64,000 nucleotides of DNA from Calditrichota bacterium. Its GTDB lineage: Bacteria > Calditrichota > Calditrichia > RBG-13-44-9 > J042. Position 1 is the stretch's first letter; each line of letters begins with the position of its first letter. The notes under the pieces are model-generated. The model was not told the origin of the DNA and did not search any database. It saw only the letters and a program-made list of their open reading frames with translations. Both the position numbers and the translations under genes were made by a program. Where the stretch lies: the NCBI GenBank assembly GCA_013150955.1, contig JAADJD010000043.1, forward strand, positions 62,001 through 126,000, given 5' to 3'. Positions 29,407-38,718 of the stretch are shown here, piece by piece.

Positions 29407-29443
29407 CCGATCCGCCGCGGGACGGTTCCCGCGGGTGGATCGG
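29407..29443 (+). terminator. Strong hairpin after the dsbD-tlpA pair
   Basis: A 16-bp stem with one bulged G forms from CCGATCCGCC/GGGTGGATCGG and GCGGGA/TCCCGC around the loop CGGT. No T-run follows directly, so it may act as an mRNA 3'-end stabiliser or with Rho. Confidence 0.55.
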
Positions 29444-29509
29444 AATGTGTTTTAACCCGAATGGGATGTTTATCCCCAAACGAGGTGAACGGGGATGATT
29501 CCCATTATC

Positions 29510-29900
29510 CAGGATTTTGTATTTACCCACGAATGACACGAATGAACACAAAATGCACTTAATCCCAGATTAAGCAATAGCCTACGAATGACACGAATTA
29601 ACACAAATAAAACAAATAAAATACATTGGATTGTGTCTGTATGAAAATGTGTTCCAGGGATTATTCGCGATTTTGTAGATATTTTTTGGTTTCATTCGCG
29701 TGTGATTCGTGGTTTAACCCAAATTTTTCTTTCACCTACGAATGACACGAATTAAAACGAATAATGACACTAAAATGCAATAGTTGTATCAGAATGAAAA
29801 TATGTTCCGGGGTTTATTCGCGATTTTGTGGTTATTTTTAGGTTTCATTCGTGTGATTCGCGGTTAAATGCTTTATTTGGGTTTAACGCTTTATTTTGGA
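29510..29900 (-). repeat. ~175-bp repeat, copy 5 (reverse, doubled)
   Basis: Two nearly complete reverse-oriented elements lie in tandem with an extra end at 29521-29570. Each carries the TTCGCGATTTTGT core and the ATTCGTGTGATTCG-type ends. The flanks of this gap (29397-29926) otherwise hold only the hairpin. Confidence 0.9.
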
Positions 29901-29926
29901 CTAAATCATAAATTCGTTCATTGCCC

Positions 29927-30853
29927 ATGCAGGATTTGCCCATCGCCATTGATTGTTTACATGTGACCAAGACCTACCGGGGACAGGATCGGCCTGCCCT
30001 GGATGGGGTGACCTTTCAGATAAAGCAGGGCCAGCGGGTGGGACTGATGGGCGCCAACGGTTCGGGGAAGAGCACGTTATTAAAATTGATCCTGAATTTT
30101 TTACGACCGGACGCGGGCACCATCCGGGTGCTTCAACAGGAAAATCTGGAGGATGCCCGGCGCTTTCTGGGGTATGTTTCGGAACATCAGGTGGGACTGG
30201 AAAATTTTACCCCCAGAGAATTGTTTGGATTTGCTGCCCGGATGTATGCCCTGCCGCCACAACAGGCGGTGGAACGCCGGGACGCCCTGCTGGCGTTTTC
30301 CGGGCTTAAGGACGTGGCCGATGACCTGGTGGAGGGATTCTCCAAAGGAATGGTGCAGCGATTGCAAATTGCCCTGGCCATTTATCACGACCCGCCCATC
30401 CTGTTACTGGACGAGCCGCTATCGGGGCTGGATCCTCAGGGACAGGCAGAAGTCCGCGAAATGCTTGCCCGAATCAATGGGCGAACCATTTTGCTGGCAA
30501 CCCATCAGCTGGATGAAATCGAAACCTTCTGCGATGCGGGGATTATTTTGCACCAGGGGCGCGTACGGGCCATTCTGGACTTGAAAGCCGAGAAGCGAGA
30601 GATTTACCAGATCACCGTGGCGTCCTCGATTCGCCCCCTCCTGGGACAATTCGAGGCCTTGCAACCGCGAATTATTCGGGAGGAACCGGATCGGGTGACC
30701 CTGCAGTTTCAGGCCACCCCGGATACCTTTCAGGAATTTTTACACCGCTGTCAGCAACAGAACATTACCGTTTACCGCATCCGTTCCCGGGGAATTCTGG
30801 AAGACCTGTACCTGAGGTACGTGCAGGGAAATGCCGAGACCCCTTCCCCGTAA
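29927..30853 (+). CDS. Orphan ABC transporter ATP-binding protein
   Basis: This 308-residue ATPase has Walker A GANGSGKST at about 42-50, signature FSKGMVQRLQIA, Walker B PILLLDEPLSGLDP and H-loop LATHQLDE. About 90 C-terminal residues follow the nucleotide-binding domain, as in ABC-2 type (drug or Nod-factor export) ATPases. No permease gene is adjacent; both flanks are repeat clusters. The ATG at 29927 is preferred to the TTG at 29921; neither has an RBS. It must pair with a permease encoded elsewhere or be left over from a broken operon. Confidence 0.85.
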   Translation: MQDLPIAIDCLHVTKTYRGQDRPALDGVTFQIKQGQRVGLMGANGSGKSTLLKLILNFLRPDAGTIRVLQQENLEDARRFLGYVSEHQVGLENFTPRELFGFAARMYALPPQQAVERRDALLAFSGLKDVADDLVEGFSKGMVQRLQIALAIYHDPPILLLDEPLSGLDPQGQAEVREMLARINGRTILLATHQLDEIETFCDAGIILHQGRVRAILDLKAEKREIYQITVASSIRPLLGQFEALQPRIIREEPDRVTLQFQATPDTFQEFLHRCQQQNITVYRIRSRGILEDLYLRYVQGNAETPSP

Positions 30854-30896
30854 CGTTTGATTTTTCCCGCGCTGCCGGATGTGATTTGAAATATTG

Positions 30897-31110
30897 AACC
30901 CGGATTTTGCATTAAACCACGAATTTCACGAATGAATACAAATAAAATAATCCCAGATTATGCATTAGAACCACGAATTAACACAAATAAAAATATTAAA
31001 ATGCACTTGCTTCTACCTGGGTGAAAATGCATTCCCGGATATATTCGCTATTTTGTTGATTTTTTTCGAATTCATTCGCGTGATTCGTGGTTTACTGCAT
31101 TATTTGGGTT
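30897..31110 (-). repeat. ~175-bp repeat, copy 6 (reverse, with extra end)
   Basis: It has a full reverse element with inverted ends, ATTCGCTATTTTGTTGAT core, and one additional CCACGAATTTCACGAATGAA end at 30915-30934. Confidence 0.87.
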
Positions 31111-31199
31111 CATGCATAACCGGAGTTGAAATCGAGGCCCTTCAGACTCTTCATCCAAAATATCGCATCCCCATCATCATTCCACAAACGTTCTATGAT

Positions 31200-31228
31200 T
31201 TGTCCGCTTTAGCCATTAAATTTATATG
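31200..31228 (+). promoter_or_regulatory. Promoter of the CCA-adding enzyme gene
   Basis: TTGTCC (31200-31205) and TATATG (31223-31228) are 17 bp apart. The -10 box overlaps the longer in-frame ATG at 31226, so translation must start downstream at 31265. Confidence 0.55.
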
Positions 31229-31264
31229 TTATTGAATAATTCCGGAGGCAAGGGGTATCGTTTC

Positions 31265-32710
31265 ATGGTGAAGCTGAATGTGCAAAAGGGGCGTGAGATT
31301 CTGGAGAAGATCCATCAGGCAGCGGAAGAACAACAATTGAAGGTTTACGCAGTGGGTGGATTTGTGCGCGATTTGTATCTGGGTAAGGAAGGCACGGATA
31401 TCGATTTTGTGGTGGAAGGCGATGCGGTGGCCTTTGCCCGTTTCGTTCGCAAAAAGTACCGCACAGGTCGGGTGGTGGCTTATCCCCGTTTTGGTACCGC
31501 CATGCTGGTGCTGGATGATTATAAACTGGAATTTGTGAGCGCCCGGGAGGAGCACTACGAGCCCGATTCGCGAAAGCCACGGGTGCGGAAGGCCGATCTC
31601 TACACCGATCTTTCCCGACGCGATTTTACCATCAACTGCCTGGCCATGCACATCGATCCCGAGCATTTCGGGGAGGTCATCGATATTTTTCACGGCATTC
31701 AGGACATCGAGGCCAGGATCATCCGCACGCCGCTGGATCCGGTGGTCACCTTTAATGACGATCCGTTGCGCATTTTACGGGCCATTCGCTTTGCCACCCA
31801 GCTGGAATTCCAGATCGAGGAGAAGACCTACCAGGCCATTCTGGCCACCCGGGAGCGGCTAAAGATTATTTCCCAGGAACGCGTCACGGAGGAGTTTAAG
31901 AAAATCCTGCTGGCCCGGAAGCCGTCCATCGGTCTCAACCTGCTGAAAGAAACGGGCATTTTGAAGATCATTTTTCCGGAACTGGACATGCTATCTGGCG
32001 TGGAGCAGCGGCAGGAGTATCATCACAAGGATGTGTTCAAACACACCCTGCAGGTGGTGGACAACATTGCGCAGAAAACCGATAAATTTGAACTGCGATT
32101 GGCGGCCCTGTTGCACGATATTGCCAAGCCTCAAACCAAACGGTTCGTGGAAGGGATTGGATGGACGTTTCATGGTCACGAAGAGCTGGGCGCACGCATG
32201 GTGGAACGGATTGGGCGGCGCATGCGATTGCCGGTCAGTACCATCAAGTATGTGCAAAAACTGGTGCGCTTGCATTTGCGTCCCATTCAGCTGGCCGATG
32301 AAACCGTAACCGATAGCGCCATTCGCCGGCTGATGGTGGAGGCGGGGGAAGACATCGATGATTTGATGATGCTGTGCCGCAGCGACATTACCTCCAAGAA
32401 TCCCAATAAGGTAAAGCAATTCCTGAAAAATTTTGATCGGGTGGAGCAGCGTATAAAAGAAGTGGAAGAAAAAGATCGCCTGCGGCAGTTTAAACCCGCC
32501 ATGACCGGCAACGACATCATGGAGATCCTGGGCATTCCTCCCGGGCCGCTGGTGGGCAAAATTAAGCAGGCAATTGTGGATGCCATTCTGGACGGAGACA
32601 TTCCCAATGAGTATCAGGCCTGTTACGATTACCTGATGAAAATTAAGGATCAGTTTCTGAAACCATCTGCCGATCCAATGCCCTCAACCACAAAGAAAAA
32701 TATGGAGTGA
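31265..32710 (+). CDS. CCA tRNA nucleotidyltransferase / poly(A) polymerase family protein with HD domain
   Basis: This 481-residue class-II nucleotidyltransferase has VYAVGGFVRD at 27-36, the catalytic DIDFVV at 45-50 and the RRDFTINCLAM motif. The RNA-binding helical block contains DPLRILRAIRFATQL and ERVTEEFKKIL. An HD-type hydrolase segment (HHKDVFKHTLQVVDNI, then LLHDIAKPQT) follows. It adds or repairs the 3' CCA of tRNA; some relatives are A-adding only or poly(A) polymerases. RBS AAGGGG lies nine bases before the ATG at 31265. A Yip1-like gene follows after 53 bp. Confidence 0.9.
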   Translation: MVKLNVQKGREILEKIHQAAEEQQLKVYAVGGFVRDLYLGKEGTDIDFVVEGDAVAFARFVRKKYRTGRVVAYPRFGTAMLVLDDYKLEFVSAREEHYEPDSRKPRVRKADLYTDLSRRDFTINCLAMHIDPEHFGEVIDIFHGIQDIEARIIRTPLDPVVTFNDDPLRILRAIRFATQLEFQIEEKTYQAILATRERLKIISQERVTEEFKKILLARKPSIGLNLLKETGILKIIFPELDMLSGVEQRQEYHHKDVFKHTLQVVDNIAQKTDKFELRLAALLHDIAKPQTKRFVEGIGWTFHGHEELGARMVERIGRRMRLPVSTIKYVQKLVRLHLRPIQLADETVTDSAIRRLMVEAGEDIDDLMMLCRSDITSKNPNKVKQFLKNFDRVEQRIKEVEEKDRLRQFKPAMTGNDIMEILGIPPGPLVGKIKQAIVDAILDGDIPNEYQACYDYLMKIKDQFLKPSADPMPSTTKKNME

Positions 32711-32763
32711 AACAAATCATTTAGAATCACGTCCAAGCAACCATAACTGGAAGGAGGATCCCG

Positions 32764-33723
32764 ATGGAGGACAAGAAGAAAGACAAAGAACACCAGGAAC
32801 CTGATGAGGAGATCAAGAAGGATCTGGATGAAATCCTTGGACAACTTTCCGAAAAGGACACATCCCAGGCGCCCCCTCCCGGTAAACCAGAAACCAAAAA
32901 AAACCCGGAAACCCCTTCACCGGAGTCCCTGTCTTCCGTCGATGATACTGCCGAAGAAGGCGTGGAGGCGATTCTGGAAAAATTATCCGAAAAAGAAGAG
33001 GAGCCGGTTGAAGAGATGGGGGTATTCCAACGCATTGTGGGGATTTTTTTCCAGCCCGTAAAGGTGTTTGAGTATTTGCGGCAAAAACCGGATATCCTCG
33101 TTCCCCTGATCCTGATTCTGGTCATCACTGCTGTGGTCTCGAATCTGGTGGTGGATATTGCCGTAAACGATCAGATCCGATTGATTGAACAAAATGAAAA
33201 CATTCCCGATGAGCAGAAGGATCTGATCATCGATCGGATGGAGGCCTCCAGACAGGGAGCCACCGGGTTTTTATATACCAGTATCTTGCCGGTCATTACC
33301 ACCTTAATTGTGGTCGTTCTGGTCACCCTGATTTTCTGGGGAATTGGCAATTTCATTCTGGGGGGAACGGCGAAGTTCAAGCAGATGTTTTCGGTGTATC
33401 TTTACGCCTATCTGATTGTGGCCTTGCTGGGGAGTGCCATCAAAGTGCCGCTCATTTTGTATCAAAAAACGATCCATGTGCAAACCAGTCTGGCGCTTTT
33501 ATTACCCGCGTCACAAAATAAGACCTTTCTCTACAATCTACTGGCCAATTTCGATGTGTTTACCCTCTGGTTCTTGTTCGTATTTGGGATTGGATTTGCG
33601 ACTCTGTATCGCTTCTCACAAACAAAAGGAATGGTGGCGGTATTTTCTACCTGGTTTGTCTGGGTTATGGTCAAGACCAGCATTGGCAGTCTGCTGCTCA
33701 GTCGCTTTGGGGGTGCCGGTTAA
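32764..33723 (+). CDS. Yip1-family multi-pass membrane protein with acidic N-terminal region
   Basis: This 319-residue protein starts with about 90 charged, Pro/Glu/Lys-rich residues containing two similar motifs, DEILGQLSEKD and EAILEKLSEKE. A Yip1-type domain follows, starting FQRIVGIFFQPVKVFEYLRQKPD, with about five transmembrane helices (about 114-131, 175-205, 213-232, 260-276 and 288-308). Bacterial Yip1 proteins have no fixed function. RBS AAGGAGG lies ahead of the ATG. Probably transcribed with the CCA-adding enzyme gene. Confidence 0.78.
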   Translation: MEDKKKDKEHQEPDEEIKKDLDEILGQLSEKDTSQAPPPGKPETKKNPETPSPESLSSVDDTAEEGVEAILEKLSEKEEEPVEEMGVFQRIVGIFFQPVKVFEYLRQKPDILVPLILILVITAVVSNLVVDIAVNDQIRLIEQNENIPDEQKDLIIDRMEASRQGATGFLYTSILPVITTLIVVVLVTLIFWGIGNFILGGTAKFKQMFSVYLYAYLIVALLGSAIKVPLILYQKTIHVQTSLALLLPASQNKTFLYNLLANFDVFTLWFLFVFGIGFATLYRFSQTKGMVAVFSTWFVWVMVKTSIGSLLLSRFGGAG

Positions 33724-34079
33724 TATTGCAGGAGGCCTTCCAGCGCATGGGGGATCGCTGAAAACCGATCTGACTTTCACAGGTCAGGGTTTTGGAGGTA
33801 CCATTGGGGAGAATGGGAGGGATGGAAAATGGATATTTCCGTGTGCAATCATCTGGCGAATTCTGCCTGCATTCCCCGGAATGATTAAACCGTATCCGGC
33901 AATTGGTCTTTCAAAAGATAACGTTCTTGGCATTGAGTTTTTATTGAAAACGATCGCCTTTTTCGGGACACCGATCGCAGGGTGTCTGGAAAAAGCGTTT
34001 GGGTTTACCCGTCGTTAGAGACAATCACGTTTCCTGAAGCCAATGGAAAAGGAATGGGAAAAATGAATACGGAGGCCAT
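33724..34079. other. Gap upstream of the efflux operon
   Basis: No gene, repeat or convincing promoter was recognised. A weak CTGAC/GTCAG hairpin occurs near 33769-33787. Confidence 0.4.
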
Positions 34080-35423
34080 ATGAAAACACTCGGGGTGTGG
34101 TTTGGGATCCTCGTGTTTGCAGGTTTTGGAATGTTTCCCCTGCCTGCTCAATCCACCCGGCCATTGACGCTGGAGGAGTGCATTCGCATTGCGTTGAAGG
34201 AGAATGCACAGATTAAGATTGCTTCTCAGCAGCTGAGTCTGGCCCGGTATAACTATAAAGGATCGTTTCAAAATATCTTGCCCACGTTGCGGGTCTCTTA
34301 CGGTATGTTCCGGTTTGAGCGTGGCCCCACCTCTTACCTGGGCGGTGAATACGTGGGAGAAGGTATTCCTGCATTGAACCGAATTACCCGGCAAACGGAT
34401 TACAGCTTTAGCCTCAATCTGAATCAGAATATTTACGATGGGGGATTCTGGTGGAATAATATTCGTAAAACGCGGGTAGAGCGGGAAGCCGAGGCCTACA
34501 ATTTCGAATCCGAAAAGCAGAAGACCGTTATGACGGTCATGGAGCGGTACTTTACGCTGTTAAAGGAACAGAAGCTGCTGGAGGTTTACCAGGAGGCGGT
34601 TCGCCGCAGCGAGGAGCAACTGAATCGCGCCCAGAGCATGTACGAACTGGGATCGGTGGCACAGGTGGATGTGTACCGGGCGAAGGTGAATCTGGGAAAT
34701 GATCGCATCCAGTATTTAAATCAGAAAAACGTGGTGGAAAGGGCCCGGCAGGATTTGAACATCGCCATGGGACGGGATCCGCGGGAGCCGCTGGAAATTG
34801 TCACCGAACTGGAATTCCACAAATACCTGGAGAACATCGACAATTTGTTTCAGGAAGCGCTGGAGAAAAATCCTCAGTTAAAAAAATTAAAAATGGATTT
34901 GCAAAGTATGCAACTTCAGGCCAAGCTGGCCTTCAGTAATTTCCTGCCTCAGGTCAGCTCGTTTTTCAGTTATTCGCGTCGGGTACCGGAGTTTGAGGGA
35001 TTGTATCGAGAGCTGGATCGGGAATATACCTGGACGGTTGGGCTGCAATTGAGCTGGAACCTGTTCAATGGATTTGCCGATTATATTAATGTTCAGAAGG
35101 CCAAGGTGAACCAGAAATTGCTGCGGGAGCAGTTGCTGGATTTTCAACGCAACTTGCTGTCCAACATCAAATCGTTGTACGACAATCTGAAAGCCTACGA
35201 TGAAATCATTGCCATCAATCAGGATAACCTGGAGGCCGCCCGTGAGGAATACCGACTGGCGCAGGAGCGGTATCGGATTGGGTCGGGTACGGCGCTGGAG
35301 CTACGGGAGGCCCAGCTGAATTTAACCCGTGCCGAGCAGATCCTGATTAGCGCCGAGTACGATGCCATTATCAATTATGCGCGTCTGCTGGAAGCCATTG
35401 GCCGGCTGGCCGAAATGTATTGA
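34080..35423 (+). CDS. TolC-family outer-membrane efflux protein
   Basis: This 447-residue protein has a signal peptide (cleaved near PLPAQS). Two OEP repeats follow, starting TLEECIRIALKENAQI and, in the second half, LFQEALEKNPQLKKL. Long coiled-coil helices are evident (AQSMYELGSVAQVDVYRAKV, and AQERYRIGSGTALELREAQL). It would form the trimeric outer-membrane channel for the exporter encoded by the next four genes. RBS ACGGAGG precedes the ATG. It starts a tight five-gene operon. Confidence 0.92.
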   Translation: MKTLGVWFGILVFAGFGMFPLPAQSTRPLTLEECIRIALKENAQIKIASQQLSLARYNYKGSFQNILPTLRVSYGMFRFERGPTSYLGGEYVGEGIPALNRITRQTDYSFSLNLNQNIYDGGFWWNNIRKTRVEREAEAYNFESEKQKTVMTVMERYFTLLKEQKLLEVYQEAVRRSEEQLNRAQSMYELGSVAQVDVYRAKVNLGNDRIQYLNQKNVVERARQDLNIAMGRDPREPLEIVTELEFHKYLENIDNLFQEALEKNPQLKKLKMDLQSMQLQAKLAFSNFLPQVSSFFSYSRRVPEFEGLYRELDREYTWTVGLQLSWNLFNGFADYINVQKAKVNQKLLREQLLDFQRNLLSNIKSLYDNLKAYDEIIAINQDNLEAAREEYRLAQERYRIGSGTALELREAQLNLTRAEQILISAEYDAIINYARLLEAIGRLAEMY

Positions 35424-35484
35424 TCAATTATAGAATGCAAAGGTTTGAACGAACCAACGACGATAATGGAAGGAACGAGAACCT

Positions 35485-36720
35485 ATGAAAAAGTTACTGG
35501 TCATTCTCGGGGTGGTGATCCTTGTTGGTGTGATCGTTTTTTTGAATGTGAAACGGGGTGAACAGGCCATTGAAGTCCAGACCGAGAAGGTTTTCCGCGA
35601 TGACATTACCCAGATGGTTACCGGGAATGGAAAGATTTATCCGGTAACGGAGGTAAAGATCAGTGCTCGCATACCGGGAAAGATTGTGGCCATTACGGTG
35701 GACGAAGGCGATTCCGTGAAGGCGGGACAGGTGTTGGTGCGGCTGGAGCGAGCGCAATACCTGGCTTCTCTGGAGAAGGCAAAATCCTCTTTAATGGAAG
35801 CGCAGGCCAATTTGACCCTGGCGGAGAATGAATATCAGCGGGCTCAGGAGCTGTTTAAGCAGAATTTAACCTCCAAGGCGGAACTGGATATTGCAGAGGC
35901 CAAATATCGCCAGGCGCTGGGCCGATTGCGACAGATGGAGGCCAGCGTTCGTGAGGCGGAGGATGCCCTGCGCCGCACCGTGCTGATCAGTCCCATCGAC
36001 GGGGTGGTGATCAAGAAAAACAAGGAAGTCGGTGAAATTGCCCTGGGGTCTCAATTTCAGGAGGATGTGATCCTGGTGGTGGCCGATCTGTCCGAAATGG
36101 AAGCCCGCATCGAGGTGAACGAAAACGACATCATCAACGTGAGTCCCGGAGACACCGCATTCGTGGAGATCGATGCCTTCCCGGATACGCTGTTTAAAGG
36201 GGTGGTCACCGAGATTTCCAACTCCGCCATCACCAAGGGACAGGGCACGGTGGAAGAGGTGACCAATTTCGAGGTGCGGGTCAAATTGTTTAACCGCTTG
36301 CCCGATTTTCGACCGGGAATGTCGGCCACGGCGGACATTGCTACCGAAACCCATCGGAATGTGCTGAATGTGCCCATTCAAAGTGTGACCGTGCGGGAAC
36401 GCAAGGTGCTGGAGCGAAAGCTGAGCCCGGAAGAGGAACGTCGACAGGCATCGCGGGAAACCGAAGAACCGCGCAAAAAGACGCGCAAGGCTAAAGAAGA
36501 TCTGGTAGAAGTGGTGTTTGTGGTAAAGGATGGCATTGTGGAAATGCGACCGGTAAAACTGGGGATTAGTGACGACAGCTATTACGAAGTGCTTTCCGGC
36601 TTAACCGAAGGCGAAGAAGTGGTTACCGGGCCGTATCGGGTGTTGAGCCGCACCCTGAAGGATGGGGATCGGGTGAAGGTCAACAACCGCAAGCGGGAGG
36701 GGGCGTCATCCTCTCCTTAA
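35485..36720 (+). CDS. Periplasmic adaptor (membrane fusion protein), MacA-like
   Basis: This 411-residue protein has an N-terminal membrane anchor (about 4-21). The lipoyl half-motif [20 protein letters not shown] follows, then a helical hairpin (about 90-160) and beta-barrel and membrane-proximal domains. The insertion at about 305-345 is rich in Glu, Arg and Lys ([20 protein letters not shown]) and looks disordered. It bridges the inner-membrane ABC complex and the TolC-like channel. RBS GGAAGGAACG precedes the ATG. The gap to the TolC gene is 61 bp. Confidence 0.9.
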   Translation: MKKLLVILGVVILVGVIVFLNVKRGEQAIEVQTEKVFRDDITQMVTGNGKIYPVTEVKISARIPGKIVAITVDEGDSVKAGQVLVRLERAQYLASLEKAKSSLMEAQANLTLAENEYQRAQELFKQNLTSKAELDIAEAKYRQALGRLRQMEASVREAEDALRRTVLISPIDGVVIKKNKEVGEIALGSQFQEDVILVVADLSEMEARIEVNENDIINVSPGDTAFVEIDAFPDTLFKGVVTEISNSAITKGQGTVEEVTNFEVRVKLFNRLPDFRPGMSATADIATETHRNVLNVPIQSVTVRERKVLERKLSPEEERRQASRETEEPRKKTRKAKEDLVEVVFVVKDGIVEMRPVKLGISDDSYYEVLSGLTEGEEVVTGPYRVLSRTLKDGDRVKVNNRKREGASSSP

Positions 36721-36766
36721 TCAACCGGGCAGAGGCGACACATTAAAACGATTGGAAAAACAGCCC

Positions 36767-37480
36767 ATGGCAGAAAATCCTATCATCCGTCTGGAAGATA
36801 TTCATAAAATTTACACGCTGGGTCTCACGCAGGTGCATGCCTTACGGGGGATTACCCTGACCATTGAACGGGGGGAGTATGTGGCCATTATGGGGCCCTC
36901 GGGGTCGGGCAAATCCACCCTGATGAACATCATTGGTTGCCTGGACGTGCCCACCAGGGGCCGCTATTTTTTGAATGGCCATGACGTGAGCCAGCTGAAT
37001 GATGACGAGCTGGCACGTATCCGGAATAAGGAAATTGGATTTGTGTTTCAGACCTTCAACCTGCTGCCCCGCACCACGGCGCTGCACAACGTGGAATTGC
37101 CGCTGATCTACAATGGGTTACCGGGATCCCGACGGCGGGAGAAAGCTCGCCAGGCATTAGAGAAGGTGGGATTGGGAGATCGCATGCATCATAAACCCAA
37201 CGAACTGTCAGGAGGTCAACGGCAGCGGGTGGCCATTGCCCGGGCTCTGGTGAATGATCCATCCATTATTCTGGCCGATGAGCCCACGGGAAATCTGGAC
37301 AGCAAGACCGGTGAGGAGATCATGGAAATCTTTGACCATTTGCATGCCCAGGGCAACACCATCATTCTGGTTACCCACGAAGATTTCATTGCCCGGCATG
37401 CGCATAAGATCATTCACCTCAGGGATGGGAAAATAGAAGATATTGAAGAAATGTCCCAATCCGTAGAGGAGAAGCGGTAA
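36767..37480 (+). CDS. MacB/LolD-type ABC transporter ATP-binding protein
   Basis: This 237-residue ATPase has Walker [10 protein letters not shown], signature [15 protein letters not shown], Walker [14 protein letters not shown] and H-loop VTHED. The segment [19 protein letters not shown] is typical of the MacB/LolD/FtsE group, which powers mechanotransmission rather than substrate passage through the membrane. The ATG at 36767 fits the family length better than the TTG at 36752. Its stop overlaps the first permease start by one base (TAATG), so the two are coupled. Confidence 0.92.
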   Translation: MAENPIIRLEDIHKIYTLGLTQVHALRGITLTIERGEYVAIMGPSGSGKSTLMNIIGCLDVPTRGRYFLNGHDVSQLNDDELARIRNKEIGFVFQTFNLLPRTTALHNVELPLIYNGLPGSRRREKARQALEKVGLGDRMHHKPNELSGGQRQRVAIARALVNDPSIILADEPTGNLDSKTGEEIMEIFDHLHAQGNTIILVTHEDFIARHAHKIIHLRDGKIEDIEEMSQSVEEKR

Positions 37481-38706
37481 TGTTTTTCTGGGCACGTGTC
37501 CTGGAATATCTGCGCTTTGCCTGGGATGCCCTGATGGCCAACAAAATCCGGGCTTTTCTTACCACCCTGGGGATCCTCATCGGCGTGGCGGCAATCATTT
37601 TTATTTTCACCCTCATTCAGGGCATTAACAAATATGTGGAGGGGGAATTTGCCAATCTGGGATCGACGACGGTGTATGTGAGCAAATTTCCCTGGGTCAT
37701 CACCGGCAATTATTTCGAATTACGCAATCGACCGCCCATTACCATCCGGGAATATCGGGCTCTGGAACGGTATGCCACCTATCCCCGCTGGATGACCCCG
37801 GTGTTTGAGTCCATGCGCACCATCGAGTATCGCAGCAAGACCCTGGAAAGTGTATACGTGGTGGGCTGCAACGAGCAGTATACCGAAACCCACAATACCG
37901 AAACCGAGCTGGGGCGGTGGTTTACCGCTTCGGAAGTCCGTAGCGCACGCCCGGTGTGCATCATTGGACAAAGTGTGAAAGAGGAGCTCTTCGGTAAGGA
38001 AAATCCCCTGGGAAAACGGATTAAGATTAACGGATTCCCCTACAAGGTCATCGGGGTGCTGGAAAAGAAAGGGAGCTTTTTTGGCTTCAACATGGATAAT
38101 CAGACCATCATTCCCTACACCACCTTTCGGGGGTACACCTTCAACCGGCGCAGCATCACCATTGCGCTGAAGGTGGAAAATCCCGACGATCTGGAACCGA
38201 TGAAAGACGAAGTCCGCGGCATCTTACGACGGGTGCGCAAACTATCTCCCCGGGAGAGCGACAATTTTGCCATTAACCAGCAGGATATGCTAACGGATTT
38301 TTATCGGAAATTGACCGGTACCTCTTTTCTGGTGGTGATTATCATTGCCACCATTTCCCTGGTTGTGGGAGGAATCGGGATCATGAACATCATGCTGGTC
38401 TCGGTAACGGAACGAACACGGGAGATTGGCATCCGCAAGGCCGTGGGAGCCACACGCAAACAAATCATGTTTCATTTCATCACCGAGTCGCTGGCAATTA
38501 GTCTGGTTGGGGGATTCCTGGGCGTGGTGATTGGCATTCTGGCCGCTCAGGTACCTTTGAAATATATGCACCTGGAATCGGGGGTGTCTGTGGGAACGGT
38601 GCTGATTGGTTTCTTCTTTGCGGCCGCAGTGGGATTCATTTCCGGATTGTATCCGGCATACAAAGCCGCGCGATTGAATCCTATAGACGCATTACGTTAC
38701 GAATAG
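37480..38706 (+). CDS. MacB-like ABC permease 1
   Basis: This 408-residue protein has an N-terminal transmembrane helix (about 22-45) after FAWDALMANKIRAFLTTLGI. A large periplasmic MacB_PCD domain follows (about 50-275), then three helices of the FtsX domain (about 285-310, 333-357 and 370-395). The hallmark GGIGIMNIMLVSVTERTREIGIRKAVGA-type block spans about 298-325. It forms the inner-membrane part of a tripartite exporter with the MacA-like and TolC-like proteins. Confidence 0.92.
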   Translation: MFFWARVLEYLRFAWDALMANKIRAFLTTLGILIGVAAIIFIFTLIQGINKYVEGEFANLGSTTVYVSKFPWVITGNYFELRNRPPITIREYRALERYATYPRWMTPVFESMRTIEYRSKTLESVYVVGCNEQYTETHNTETELGRWFTASEVRSARPVCIIGQSVKEELFGKENPLGKRIKINGFPYKVIGVLEKKGSFFGFNMDNQTIIPYTTFRGYTFNRRSITIALKVENPDDLEPMKDEVRGILRRVRKLSPRESDNFAINQQDMLTDFYRKLTGTSFLVVIIIATISLVVGGIGIMNIMLVSVTERTREIGIRKAVGATRKQIMFHFITESLAISLVGGFLGVVIGILAAQVPLKYMHLESGVSVGTVLIGFFFAAAVGFISGLYPAYKAARLNPIDALRYE

Positions 38707-38718
38707 GGGATCTGCCTT

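Noticed and set aside
31053-31235. 60-residue open frame upstream of the CCA-adding enzyme gene
   Set aside because: It begins within repeat copy 6 and has no coding features.
33416-34018. 200-residue open frame overlapping the Yip1-like gene and running into the next gap
   Set aside because: It shares its first half with a real gene in another frame and has no recognisable domain or RBS.
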